This document shows, in pieces, positions 36,913 to 49,174 of a DNA stretch of 64,000 nucleotides. The notes under the pieces were generated by a model. It saw only the letters and a program-made list of their open reading frames with translations, was not told the origin of the DNA and did not search any database. Source of the stretch: Heterodera schachtii (lineage: Eukaryota > Nematoda > Chromadorea > Rhabditida > Heteroderidae); the NCBI GenBank assembly GCA_023374025.1, contig SIJG01000027.1, positions 149,527 to 213,526 on the forward strand, given 5' to 3'. The position numbers and the translations under genes were made by a program. The stretch's first letter is position 1, and each line of letters starts with the position of its first letter.

Positions 36913-37797
36913 ATGCGTCAACGTTTCGCTCCAAGACATCTCCTACGGCCAATGAACGATTGCCGTGTCTACATCCCAGTGACAGTGCACTTCCCCGACA
37001 GAGCGATAGCAGCATTCCTGGATCCCGAATTGCGCATCATTTCTTTGACGGCGCAATTGGCAAGCTGCAACAATCATCGTTTCCATCATCTTCAACTGCG
37101 AAGCAACCCGAACATTTGGCTACTGATCGACTCACGAACCGGGATTGCACGCCAAATGCCAAAGGACTACACGCATGAGCTGTACGAAACGACACTCAAC
37201 CAGTCCAACAGCAACATCGAGCTTCACCCTCTGATCTTCCACGCTTGGCAGCTGGACAATGAATCAGACGCGACACGTTTCCCACACATCAACGAGTTCG
37301 TCAACTTGGAGCAGTTCAAGGAAAAGTTGGAACAACACATCACGGCGAGAACCGAGGCGTTAGGTGCCCTAAAAGGTGGCATCGAAGGACTGACCATGCG
37401 CTGGCTGAAAAGCATGATCGACGAAGTCATCACGTGGTGGATCCGAATCGCCTGTGTCTACTCAACCTTCTTGTTCCTGCGCGACATCTTTCTCCCATGC
37501 GCACTCGCCTACTTGTTCAACCCTGTTCGGGTCACACTTCTCAGCTTAATGGGAGTTCGACGTCAGCCGCTTCAACCAATGCTCGGCAAAACGCTACAAC
37601 AGGAGGAAATGCCGCTTCGAGAAGTTCTCCGATCACCGCGGCCACGCACTTCACCGCACCGTTCTCTGTCACCCGTCCACCTGGACGTGATCGCTCGCAG
37701 TGCCCGTTACCAACAAACTCGAGCGCAAAGCGATGCAAATCTGGCAGAAGACGACACCCCGTTCGGACGACGGACGCGACGAAGAGAGGAGCACTGA
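36913..37797 (+). CDS. Env-like membrane protein fragment of a retroelement
   Basis: A 294-codon frame with G+C-rich, non-A+T-biased codons. Residues 1-165 look extracellular, with two Cys near 17 and 52. Residues 166-215 hold an amphipathic stretch and one long hydrophobic segment (IACVYSTFLFLRDIFLPCAL) suited to a membrane anchor. The last 80 residues are Arg/Pro-rich and would be cytoplasmic. Its position just before a purine-rich tract and an LTR-like block is that of env in LTR retroelements with an envelope (errantivirus or BEL/Pao types). No full-length glycoprotein, signal peptide or pol is present, so it is a 3' fragment. I cannot name the family from sequence alone, and a host membrane protein is possible. 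Confidence 0.4.
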   Translation: MRQRFAPRHLLRPMNDCRVYIPVTVHFPDRAIAAFLDPELRIISLTAQLASCNNHRFHHLQLRSNPNIWLLIDSRTGIARQMPKDYTHELYETTLNQSNSNIELHPLIFHAWQLDNESDATRFPHINEFVNLEQFKEKLEQHITARTEALGALKGGIEGLTMRWLKSMIDEVITWWIRIACVYSTFLFLRDIFLPCALAYLFNPVRVTLLSLMGVRRQPLQPMLGKTLQQEEMPLREVLRSPRPRTSPHRSLSPVHLDVIARSARYQQTRAQSDANLAEDDTPFGRRTRRREEH

Positions 37798-37811
37798 GGA
37801 CCACGAGGATC

Positions 37812-37881
37812 AAGGAACAGACGAGCCCACCACGAAGGAACAGATGAGCCCACCGAGAAGGAACAGATGAGCCCCCACGAG
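37812..37881 (+). repeat. 23-bp tandem repeat, three units
   Basis: AAGGAACAGA(C/T)GAGCCC units start at 37812, 37835 and 37858, right after the Env-like frame. Confidence 0.8.
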
Positions 37882-37964
37882 AACGAATGATGGATGAGCC
37901 CATGCCTCGGGAATGACGAAATTCTCGTAAAAATCAAAATTTGATTTTAGCATTAAAATGATGT

Positions 37965-38815
37965 AAAAGGGGTGATAAGGGGATGGTGTGACTGATCAAT
38001 TTCCCTCCCGTGTTTGTTTGTTTTTTAATCCCTTCCCCGCCCGTTCCACATCCTGTTCCTCCCCAAATTTCCCTCCGCCGCAAATTGCCCCACTTTTTTC
38101 CTCCGCAATCGCAACTGTGCGAAATTGTCCGCCCATTTTCTCCCCAATAAAAAATCATTTGTTCGCCAATTTTGCCCACTCCAAAGTACTTTGCTCCCCC
38201 AATTTGAAGTGATCGGCCCATTTTAATTGTAAATTTAACAATTTCACTTTTGGCCCCATTTTTTATCTCTTTCCCTATTCCATATTTAAATGGCCCCAAA
38301 TTGCCCCCAATTCACATTCACTTGGCTATCACGGGCAATCAATGCCTATCCCTTTGCCCACTCTCACACTCTCTCTCTCCCTTTGCCCATGCCTTGGACC
38401 ACTTCTGCCCATTTCTCCTGGCCCTTTCTCTGTCCACTTGTGATACAGTACCCATCCTGGTCCCTCATTGGCATTCCCCGGTTTCTCACTTTGGCATTGT
38501 CCCGGTGAATCCCGCATTTCTGTGATTGTCCCCCCCGGTGACGGCCCCTCTTTCTGTGATCAATCCCAATTTCTGTGATGACCATTTGTCCATTAATTGT
38601 GATCATTTGTCCCCCGGTGATGGCACATTTCATTTTTTTGTATTGTTCACATTTAAATATGTGTTTAATTACCCAAGTTTGAGAGGGAGAATAAAGCATT
38701 ATTTAATTGTGTGAATTGTGTGTTCGACCAATCGCCCCGACCCACCGACCGAGCCCGACCACCCCTGACCGGACCAAGTGGCACTACCTTGTGCAAATTT
38801 TGTGGATCCTCTTCC
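37965..38815 (+). repeat. Probable polypurine tract and 3' LTR
   Basis: AAAAGGGGTGATAAGGGGA ending at 37983 looks like a polypurine tract. From 37984 (TGGTGTGAC...) a pyrimidine-rich block runs with ATATTTAAATGG near 38280 as a TATA candidate and AATAAAGC near 38691 as a polyadenylation signal. The right end is uncertain, somewhere between 38770 and 38815. No second LTR is in the window. Confidence 0.5.
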
Positions 38816-40800
38816 ACAGAAACTATTGTTAATAAACAGAGTGCTTGAATTCTATAAATATTTTATTATTTTCTTCTTCTATATTTTAAAATATTGGGTA
38901 TTTCGAGTAGACATATTTCATTCATTATCTATTTTTAATAATTAATATTGAATAAAATAATTAAACTTTCAAAAATGCATTTAATTTAAATTAATATTTT
39001 AGTTAATTATTTATGTATTGTATAGATTATGCTATTGATGAGGCAAGTCCATAACTTTTATTCTGTTTTCAACAAATTAAATGTAAAAATTTATAAAATT
39101 CATTTAATTTTTTCTATTTTTAATTTTTCTTTGTTTTGATAAGTTACATATTTTTTTTAATTAATTTAATATAATATGCATATTTTTTATTTTTATTATT
39201 TCATTCTAAACGTTTTTTAAAATAAATGGTTAAAATTTATTAATCATGTCGCCCGTCCACTCCGGTTTCTTTTTTTTCGGAGGTTGGTTTTGTGTGTCCG
39301 ACCATTCTGCTCATATTTAAATTTACTTGAATTAAATATTAAAAAATAAAATTAATCATATTTGTCGTTTAATTTAGCTTATATTGTTCGATCTGCTATT
39401 TTATTAAATAAAATTTAGATATTTTGTCGAAAAAAGAATATTATAATTTATTTTTTTTGTTTACTTATGGAATTTTTGGTCTAAACTTTATTTTTGCATG
39501 GATTTCAAAAAGTTTTATCACTAAACTTTATTATTTTTCTCCGTTTTTTGTATTCAATAATTATGCATTATATTTTTTTTTTTTTTTATTCTTGCGCGGA
39601 TAAACGGCTCGTTTGAAAACCAAAAACGTAAATCCAAAACTCTTTTAATTATACCTAGTTTGGTAAATTAATTTATAAAAATATTTAAAATTATATTTAA
39701 TTATTTATTACAATTCATATTAGCCTAATGATTAACCGAGTGGGTTTTTTTTAGTTTAAATTTTATAATTTAGTATTTAATTCATAGCCAAAATCTTAAA
39801 ACTTAGTCATTAATTTTATTCAGGTTCCAACGGTAGCTTATCACAATGTTTATAAGCTCTGATTTAACTTAAATTTTTTGCCGAACATTGAACCCATTGA
39901 ATTAGATTTTAAGCAGCTTTTACTGATATCAATTTTTTTAATTTTTTGAAATTATATATTTTATTATTATTTCTTTATATTTGCATTTTTATAAATCATT
40001 AACGATATGATAGATTCCTTCCATTGTGTGGTAGTGTTTTATCAATTTAAAGGATTCGATTTCCTTAAATTTATTATTATATATTCTTGTCTTTTTGTTA
40101 TTTGATGTAATGAGGTTATTGAATGATACCTTAATTTTATTTAGATTAATTTATTGTTTGAATGACTTTTTTTGTTCAAATGAATTAAATTATAAATAAA
40201 TATTTTGAGAATATATTTTTATGGTTGAAAAAATTATGTTCTAATTAATTTATATTTTGCTTTAATTCGAAATAGTTAAATAGAATATATTAAATATCAT
40301 AAGTTATAGAATCTCTCTAAATCTCTCAATAATGTAATGGGTCGCGCCGATATTGGAACGAAAAGAAAATATCATTAACTAAATTGCAGTGCAATTAAAA
40401 TTAGACTAATAAACTTTAATTAATTTAAGTCTAAAGAAATTAATTTTTGGGAATATGAAAATCAAAACAAAAAATCATAAAAGGATTTCAAAAGTGTGGA
40501 AACTGTGCAGAAAATCAACAAGTTAATTAAAATAATTTTCAAGCTAAATTGTCCTTTTCGTGTTTCAAATTTTAAACAAAAATATTATATATTTCATTAA
40601 TAAGAAACTTTCTTGTAACTTTTAATTATTATTTTTTATTAGAGAATTTGTTTTCCTTTTTAAATTTTTTGTTTTTATTTCTTTTTTTTTGTTTTTAATA
40701 TTGCTTATCCTGTTGTAAAAATTTACTAATTAAAATTAAATTAATTTAATCATTTTGAATTTTATAAATTTTTTACTTTTATTAACGTTATTAATACTCT
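38816..40800. other. A+T-rich gene-free DNA
   Basis: Nothing supportable. A short G+C-richer patch at 39245-39305 is unexplained. Confidence 0.55.
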
Positions 40801-40833
40801 TTTTTGGTTTTGCCTTAAATTTCGAATTTTCAG

Positions 40834-40981
40834 GTTTAAAGCTGATAATAATTGCCACTTTTATGACTACTTGGATTTCTTAAATTTCCTCCGTTATGTA
40901 CTGGAAAGTGACTTGGAACGACGGAGCTCTGCCATACACATCAGCAATAAAATTTATTTAAATGAAATAATCAAAGTTTAA
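40834..40981 (+). CDS. Orphan terminal-exon candidate
   Basis: Follows TTTTCAG (a good 3' splice site ending at 40833) and codes for KADNNCHFYDYLDFLNFLRY then VLESDLERRSSAIHISNKIY and a stop at 40979. Composition is protein-like against an A+T-rich background. No upstream exon was recognised and the sequence resembles no family I know. It could be a last exon whose partners are short, or a chance frame. Confidence 0.3.
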
Positions 40982-43190
40982 AAAACTTAACTTTTACACA
41001 AATCCACGAGAATTAACAAATAAATATTAAAATTAATATACTTTGTTATGAAATTTGAATAAAACATTAAAATTTAAATAAATCAGAAAAATTACTTCTA
41101 TTTTCTATTTTGTTAATTTATTTATATCTTCCTATTTTATTCCTTACATTTATTTTAAATAATAAATATTAGCAATGATTTATTAGTATAGCTCCATTTT
41201 ACATCATCTATATCATGATTTACTTATTTTAACAAGATTAATTAAATTTTTTCCAATTCATTATGTCCATTTATAATTGTATATTATATTTAAAATTCTC
41301 TCTTGTTCAGCAGATCAGTATTACATTTGGCGCATTTTCGGTAGGATATTTTAAATTATAATTTTCCATTACTTCAATTAAATTACCTGCTGTATTTTTT
41401 TGCAAAAAATAACCATTTAAAATTTTATTACATATTTTAGTAAGTACTCGGCTTTTATAAAAGAACCAAAAATTTAAATCAACCTTAATCAATATATAAT
41501 TATTTATAGACAAATATAAAACACAGTTATTTTTCAATGTTAAAATAAGATGAAGAGACAACAAAGCGTGTTTTTAAAAATAAAAAAATTAGTTCTTCAA
41601 TTTAATTTTAAATTATATGCATTTTACACCAAAAATAATCCTATATACTAACCGAAAACAAAAACAATAAAATACAATTTTAACATCATACAATAAATTA
41701 ATTATTAAGCGTTAATTAAAAATTAAAGTAAAAAACAATTTGCATTCAAAAATTGTCTTAATTATAATTTCAAGATATTATATAGCACCAGAAGATTTGG
41801 AACAAACATCACCTTCGATAAGAGATTAAGACAAAAAAATTTATTAGAAAACTATAAAAAACTTATTTTATTATTCATATAGAAATTTACAAAAGCCATA
41901 AAAATTTAAAAATCAAGAATCTTTATAAATTTAATTTTTCATAAATAAAACAAAATAAATAAAATCCTACATAATAATCAAAAATAATTTCTGTAATTTT
42001 GAAAAAGAACTAAAGAAAATAAAAATTTAAATTTAAATGACAAGAAAAAATAGAAGAATAAATAGAAATAATTTAAAATAATGAAGTAAAAATTTAATCA
42101 TTTAATTTAATATTAATAATAAATAATAAAATGACATTCTTATTGATATTTTGAATATTTTTCTATTTATTTAAAAATATGTATAGCATTTTTTGGTCTA
42201 AACTTACAAAGAAACAAAATATCATTTTTTTAAATACTAATAAAAATCAAATTTCTAATTTTTTATATTATTAGAAAATAAATGTTAACATAAAATATTT
42301 TTGTCTTGAATTAAAATCCTATATTGTTTAAGAATTTATATTTCTATAACTCTATACAAATAAGTTATAAAATATTAATAAAATTTCAAAATAATAAATG
42401 ATTTGTTTGCTGACCTTTACCTTTTTAAAGTTTTTTTAACCATATTCTTTATTTAGATTAATAGAAAGTAAATAAAAGTGAGAACCAAAAGATGTAGCCA
42501 AAAATAACAAAATGAATTTTTCAAGTATATTTAATACAAAAAAAAACAAATTCCAATTTATAAAGCAATTATTATTTTTATTTACAAATATTGCATTTTT
42601 CATTTGTTGAATTTAAAATGATGCCCATTTTTTGAATTTTAATTGAAATTATTAATTTTTTATAAATTTTCAAAATGTTATTTGCATTTGTTTTTTCTTC
42701 AAAAAATTGTTCATTTTAAAGAATGAATTAATAACATAAAAAATAATAAAATAAAATAATTTAAACTAACTTAATATATAATAATTAAATCCATTCAAAT
42801 ATTAATTGTAAGGAAATTAATTTTTAAAAACGATTAATTATTTTATTCTAATATTTAATTTATTTTAATTTAAATTTTTTTCATCCATTTCGTTCTTAAA
42901 TTATATATTTATCGTTTTGTTAAATGCACATATAAGAAAAGTAACTACATTGCATTAAAAAAAGAATAATCGATGATTAAAATAAAAATAAATAAAAATA
43001 TAATAAGAACTCTATTAATAACATTATGATTTTACTCGATTTTCTATTTTTTTGTTTTTTTTTTGTTAACATTAGTATTTAAAATGATTTTTTTTTAACT
43101 TTAATTTTATCAATCATGTTGAGTAATCAGGTAAATCAAAAGTGTGTGGTACCAAAATTTTTTTTCCAATTAGTGGTCATTAAAGGTATA
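40982..43190. other. A+T-rich gene-free DNA
   Basis: Nothing supportable seen. Confidence 0.6.
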
Positions 43191-43204
43191 TCAGCAAAGT
43201 CGAC

Positions 43205-43246
43205 ACTTGCGCCGCGCCATTTGCGCCGCGGACATTTGCGCCGCCA
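43205..43246 (+). repeat. TTGCGCCGC array
   Basis: Three TTGCGCCGC-type units (43207, 43220, 43235), an isolated G+C-rich spot in A+T-rich DNA. Similar to the GAGCGC units at 20408. Confidence 0.6.
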
Positions 43247-43279
43247 AGCAAAAAAGACTTTTGCGCTCTCATTAAAATA

Positions 43280-46200
43280 AATTTAGGTGGTTGAACAAAT
43301 CGATTTATATTCTTCGTTTAAATTAAATTAACTTTAATATTGAAAATTCGACTTTGCATAATAATTTCAAATTTACACGAAAAATAAAAATTTGGTTAAT
43401 TGGTTTGAGAATAAAATAACAATCCATTAAAAGAATAATAGTCAAACCAAGAATTAAACGAAGAGACATGTGAAAATTATTAAAAAATAATAATTTAATC
43501 TAAAAATTCAAAAAATGAGCATCATTTTACAAGTGGCCATCAAAATAATTGGCAGATGAACAAGATGACATGAGAATTTTAATTACTTTTGGATTTACAA
43601 TTAATATTAGAAAATTTATAATTGTGAATTATCCAATGGTTTTTTTTAATTATAATTGGATTTATCGAATATTTTATAATTTTTTATTTTAAAAGCCCAA
43701 CCGCACAATATTTGGAATCCCATATTGTTAAAAAAGTGATGGACCTTAAGCTGCTACTTAGAAATATAAGGTCGAATGCAATTATGAAATTAAATAAGTA
43801 GGATTCAAGTAAACTTTTCATTATTCATATTTATTTTAACTATTTTTGTATAAATAAGTCCCTTAGATTAAAAATGTCCATCTTAGAAAAATAAATAAAT
43901 AAATATATTTTTAAAAATAGTTTTTATTAAATTTATTCTAAAAAATTATTTATTAACCGATGGAATTAAGAAAAAAAAAATTAGAAGTATACAATACCAC
44001 AATTTTGGTGTATTAAAAGCAGCGATGAAATGAGAGAATTTTAATTTATTATTAAGATTTGCACATATAAGCAACATACATATCTAATATCAAAATATTC
44101 AAAATTATTTCTTGCTCTAATTTAATTATTACGATTTGTTTTTGTGAGAATTTTATAAGAAATTAGAAATTATTTTCTAAATTTTTCATTATTTATAATT
44201 TTTAAAATTATTTCAATGTTTTTTAATATAATTGTAGAAACAAAAATTATTTACTGATTAATTGTCTTTTTATAGAAAATTAAATAAATTTTATGAAATA
44301 AAATATTCTCTTGTATGATTTTTGAATTTTAAAAACAGTTTCGATTAATTTGATCAGCATAACTCTCCAATGAAAAAAGTCGAAGTTAAAATAGAAATAA
44401 AAAATGAACTTTAATTAGGATTTTGTTTATATTTAGATTTAAAGAATATTATTCTGAGTTGTTGAACAACCAAAATTGTAATGATAATAAAGAGATTCTC
44501 CCAATCAAATAATTCAGAAAACAAAATTTATGTAGTTTTTGCTTTAAGAGAAATTTTTATTTATTCACATAAAAATAATATTTTCAAAATGATAGATAAA
44601 TGTAGAAGAATTTTAAATCATAATTTAATTAATTATATGATTTAATTAATTTTTTAAATTTTTTTTTTGAGGGTTTCATGCTAAAATCATTTTAATTTCT
44701 TCGATATTTCAAACCAAAATTATTTTTTGGTTCGATATGACAAAATTAAATATCGATGAATTAAAACTAATCTTTTTTGAAAATATTTTTAAGATTTTAT
44801 ATAAGTGGTATTAGCTGTTGGTTCACTAGGAGGATTATTTTCTGAAGTTAGCATTCTTAAGAGTAGATTAATTTAAAATAGAAAAGAAATGTTTATTTAA
44901 ATGATTAAATAAGTAATATTTAAAAATCATTTTTCATTGACTTTAATTTTCTTATTTGCGCTATTTTTCATATAATTTTTCTATTTTTCGATTTCTTTAT
45001 TTGTATAGATGAGATATTTTATTAATTTTCTTCTTTATTACATTGCAAAATTTGTTGTTTCTTTGCTTTATTTATGGATATTTATTATTTTTTAAAGATA
45101 TTTTCTAAATAAAGTCATCTCAGTTTTGTTATTTTACTACTATATTTATGGAGTTTTTAAAAGATTATTTTTTGGAACATAAAATATTTTAACTTTAGAA
45201 AATTATTTTTGTCCATATAAAAATATTTTTTTCATTAGTGCATTTAAAAATTAGAATTGAGGTTTTATGCTTAATTTGAACAAATTTAATTATTTATACA
45301 TGAAAAAGTTTCATAATTTTCATCTCTTTTAAAGTAGATTTATCTCTGTCTTTATTATCTTTCACTTGCTTTATTAATTGAACTAATTTGTAAGTGAAAT
45401 TATAATTATTTTTTTTATGAATTAATTAACTTTTACCTTTCTAAGTCTTTGTTTTTGTTAATGAAAGATAAATTTTTTTCATTTAATCGCAATTGGCAAG
45501 AAACTATATGTATACCATGCAAAAAATAAAACAATATAAGAAAATATGGAGTTACTATAGTCTACCACCCATAAAAAAAATGAATAAAATTGATGCCATT
45601 CGTTCTCTCATGGCCTGTAATGCTAAGGATAAACACTCCTTAGGTGCGGAAATGGCAAAAAAATGGTTTTTGAACCGGTTGAAAATTCGGAAAATTGAAC
45701 AAAATGGGGCACTTCTAACCTTTTAAAATGGTCAAAACTGGGCAAAATGGTATCATTCGACAGCTATTGATGAATAACGTTTAAAAATCAAAGAATAAAG
45801 TCAAACCGACGCCATTTTCAACACACTAAAAATAAAATAAGGTTTTTTGAAAATATTCTTTATATTGAATGCTCATTTAAAATTCGCTTATTTCTGAAAA
45901 ATATTAAAAAAAATAAAAGCAAATTAATAATTTATTTCCATTTCAAAAACAAATTTATTTAAAAAGTCAATTGTTATAAATTTTTAATTTCATAAAATTT
46001 ATTGTTTAATTGCAACCGGCCTGAATTAACCGATAACGAAAAAAACTTTGGGAATGATATCAAAAATTATAAATGCTTGCTTTTTACATGTTATGCTAAA
46101 AATTTCATATTTCTTTATTTAATCATAATTCATTAAAAATGGTTCCGTAACGGAGAAAGAAAAAAAAAATTTGAAAATCTGAAAAAGAATGATTAATAAG

Positions 46201-47850
46201 AATATTTTCCAATATACAGTGGGTTAAAATTCAAATTAATTTGTAATTTTGAATGTTAATTTCACCCTTTTTATTCATTTATATCTTCTTATTTTGTTAA
46301 TTGCCTTTATCTTTATTGGAAAAAAACATTTAGTCTTTTTATTAATAATATTTTTTAAATATTCATTAAAAATGATAATGCCTTCAGCTAGTTAGTTTTC
46401 AATATGAATTTATTGTAACTATATTTTTTTAAATTTTTTTATTACATATTTCATAAAAGTTTCATATTAAAATTCTTGTAAGAATAATTTATCTGATGCG
46501 TAATCATTTAGTTTTTTTCTACATTTAAATATTAGTTTTGAGATAAGAAATTATTTATTATGATTAAAGATTATTAGTAAATTAAAATAATATTTTATTT
46601 ATCGATATATTTTTATAAAGCTTCTTTGTTTCCCTCGATAATTAAGCATGAACCCCAACGCCGGGATTGGTATTTTTTCGTAAAAATTTTGTTTAAATAA
46701 TTATTGCAAATTTTAACCTTTAAACTTTATCATGAAATTATTCATTTTTATTATTTTGTTATTTGAAATTCTTCAATATTGAAAATGATTATCAAAATTG
46801 ATAAATCATCAGCTATTAAAATAAACTATATGTTTGAGAATATTTAATGTTTAATGAATTTTTTTTATTTTTAAAATAAGTATTATTTATGAAGCTTCTC
46901 CAATTTAGAAGAAAAAATAAAAAAATTAAATGCATATTTATACATTTGCTTATGAGTCATATTTTTGATGATAATTATTGAAAATAAATTCCACATTATT
47001 TTTTGTGAATTAATTTGTATGTAATTTTCAATTTATATTTAATAAATCAGATTTTTTTTAGTTTATAATTTGGCATATTTTTGGTTGATTGCAGTTATTT
47101 TCTGGTTAATATTAGTATGTTCAATTTTTAAATGCTCATTTGTTACAGTAATTTTATTTATCCCTCGCATAGGTCTCTTTATGCGCATTTTCGTTGCTTT
47201 CTGTGCCAATATTCAAATTCGTTTGTTAAAATATTTTTTTCATTTCAATATTTTATATAATTAAAGTAAACTAACATTTTACTGAGTAAACATAATTAAT
47301 AAAATTGTAAAATTCATGCTCTTGCTTCGAGTTTTTAAATAAATATATTCATAAAAAATTGGTTTAAATTAGTTTATTTCTCTCCGAATTGTTAATTAGT
47401 AGCAAAATTTTAATGCTTTAAAAAAAAATTATTTTGTATGTAATGAAAATTTTATAAAATTTCTTAATAATAATATCATAATTATTTAAATATAGTTATT
47501 TTAATTTTGAGACATGGTAATAACTTATTAATATTTCATCTCAAAAAATCCATCATAAATCTTGATGAAAAATTTGATTGATATATTATTATTCTTTTCT
47601 TAATTATAATAAAGCAAAATTTTATACATAACCAATGTTACATTTAGAAAAAATATTAATAATTTTAATAAAATTTAATAACATTTTAACTAATTTTGTA
47701 TAATTACTTATATTGGTCACTTTTAATGACAGGTGTAGTAAAAAGAAAACAGCTGTCAATCTTGGTAAATTGGCATTTTGGCTTTTTCTTCATTAAATTA
47801 ATTATTTATCTTATTTGTGAAAAGATTTGGAATTTTTTTTAAATTCTCTG
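43280..47850. other. A+T-rich DNA, no gene supported
   Basis: One 77-codon frame at 45493-45726 on the plus strand has Lys-rich sequence without known motifs. I do not call it a gene. The rest is featureless. Confidence 0.5.
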
Positions 47851-47860
47851 AGAATTTTTA

Positions 47861-47990
47861 GGCCGCTTCGCGGCCTCGAACGGGCGCTTCGCGCCCGTTT
47901 TTTTTAAATTTGGTTGAGCTCATACTGGCGCTTAGCTCCCGTTTTTAAATTTAGTTGAGCTCAGACGGGGCGCTTCGCGCCCCTTTTTTA
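47861..47990 (+). repeat. Tandem GC-hairpin plus T-tract modules
   Basis: GGCCGC-TTC-GCGGCC (47861-47875), CGGGCGC-TTC-GCGCCCG (47881-47897), a decayed unit near 47925 and GGGGCGC-TTC-GCGCCCC (47967-47983). The last three are followed by a run of five to eight T and AAATTT(G/A)GTTGAGCTCA, giving a unit of about 43 bp. Related, more decayed units lie at 53050-53145. Confidence 0.8.
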
Positions 47991-47994
47991 AATT

Positions 47995-48970
47995 TGGTGA
48001 TTTTCTTCTGAAAATTCTAATTTTTCCAGAAATTCAGGAATATCTTTTTTCTTTTTATCCAAAAAATTGAAAAATATTTTCGAATTTTTAAAAAACTTTA
48101 AAATATCTGAAGCGGAAAACAAAAGTCATATTCGTGCTCAGCACCTTAATTTACCCCAGAAAAATATTTTTCACCCCCATTTTCGTCCGAAAAAAATTTC
48201 CGAAAATTTCTAGGGGGGCCTAGCTCGAAAATTTCTGAAATTTTCCGAATATGAAGTACACCCTTCGATAGAGCTTAAAAAGTTCTACAATTTTGCTCTA
48301 AGGTAATTTGTGGCTAAATCGGACCCCTGACCAGTTATGGGCCCGGGACTCAAATGTCCCGCTTAAGCCAAATCTATTTCCGGGAAAAACCGAATTTTTT
48401 CCGAAAAAATACCAGTCGATAGAGCTCAAAAAACTGCTTCCCAAAAGTGGTCTTAGTTTTCCCCGGAAAAATCGGCAAAAATCCTAAAATTCAAAAACCA
48501 CAAAACATACTTTTAGGCCTAACTCGAAAAATTTTGAAAATTTTCGAAATTTTAAAATCTGGAAAAATCGAGCTCATTGAGCTCTTTAATAAGTCTGCTG
48601 GCCACCCCCCCCCAGATCAAAGACTAATGAGTTATTCAACGGGGACTGAATCGGACAAAGTTGGTACTGAAAAAGTTCAGGAACCTACAGCCTTCCCTAT
48701 TAGAGATAGAGGCCTGGAATCTTTTTTGATTTTTAGAAAACACTTCAACTTAGGTCCCCCTACCAGCGGAAACTTTTTGATAAGAGTTTCAGAAAAAAAG
48801 TTACGGGCCCTGAAATGCAAGAAAAAACGGGAAATCGGTCCCTGGTACTCAGTTGGCCATCGGGCCGGAAAATCGGTATTTTTCCCGGATGCCCCGTCCC
48901 AGGATGCATACTTATGCAAAATTTCTGCCCTCTACCTATTCCCGATCCCGAGAAATGACGCAAAATAAAT
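47995..48970 (+). repeat. Dispersed repeat block, copy 1
   Basis: Shares with 52480-53040 the words ATTCGTGCTCAGCACCTT, TTACCCCAGAAAAATATTTT and TCGATAGAGCT, in the same order. A 173-codon frame at 48447-48968 lies in it. That frame has no recognisable domain and seems a by-product of the repeat. Confidence 0.6.
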
Positions 48971-48984
48971 CATTTTAAAAACTT

Positions 48985-49174
48985 GAAGAAGGAGCAGTTT
49001 TTTAAAATGTAAAAAAAAATGTAAAAAAATAACTATTAATATAATGAATATTTAAACGGTAAATATGCGACGTAAAATTTAAATAAGAATATGAAGTTTT
49101 TGTCTACATTACAAAGTTAAAATTAAAAATTATTCTCCATTAATTTTTCTTTGCCAAATTAAAATGCGTGGTTT
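48985..49174. other. A+T-rich spacer
   Basis: No feature seen. Confidence 0.5.

Noticed and set aside
45493..45726. 77-codon Lys-rich frame as a gene.
   Set aside because: No homology, splice context or compositional support beyond an open frame.
48447..48968. 173-codon frame as a gene.
   Set aside because: It lies in a dispersed repeat also found at 52.5-53.0 kb, where the frame is not kept, and shows no domain.
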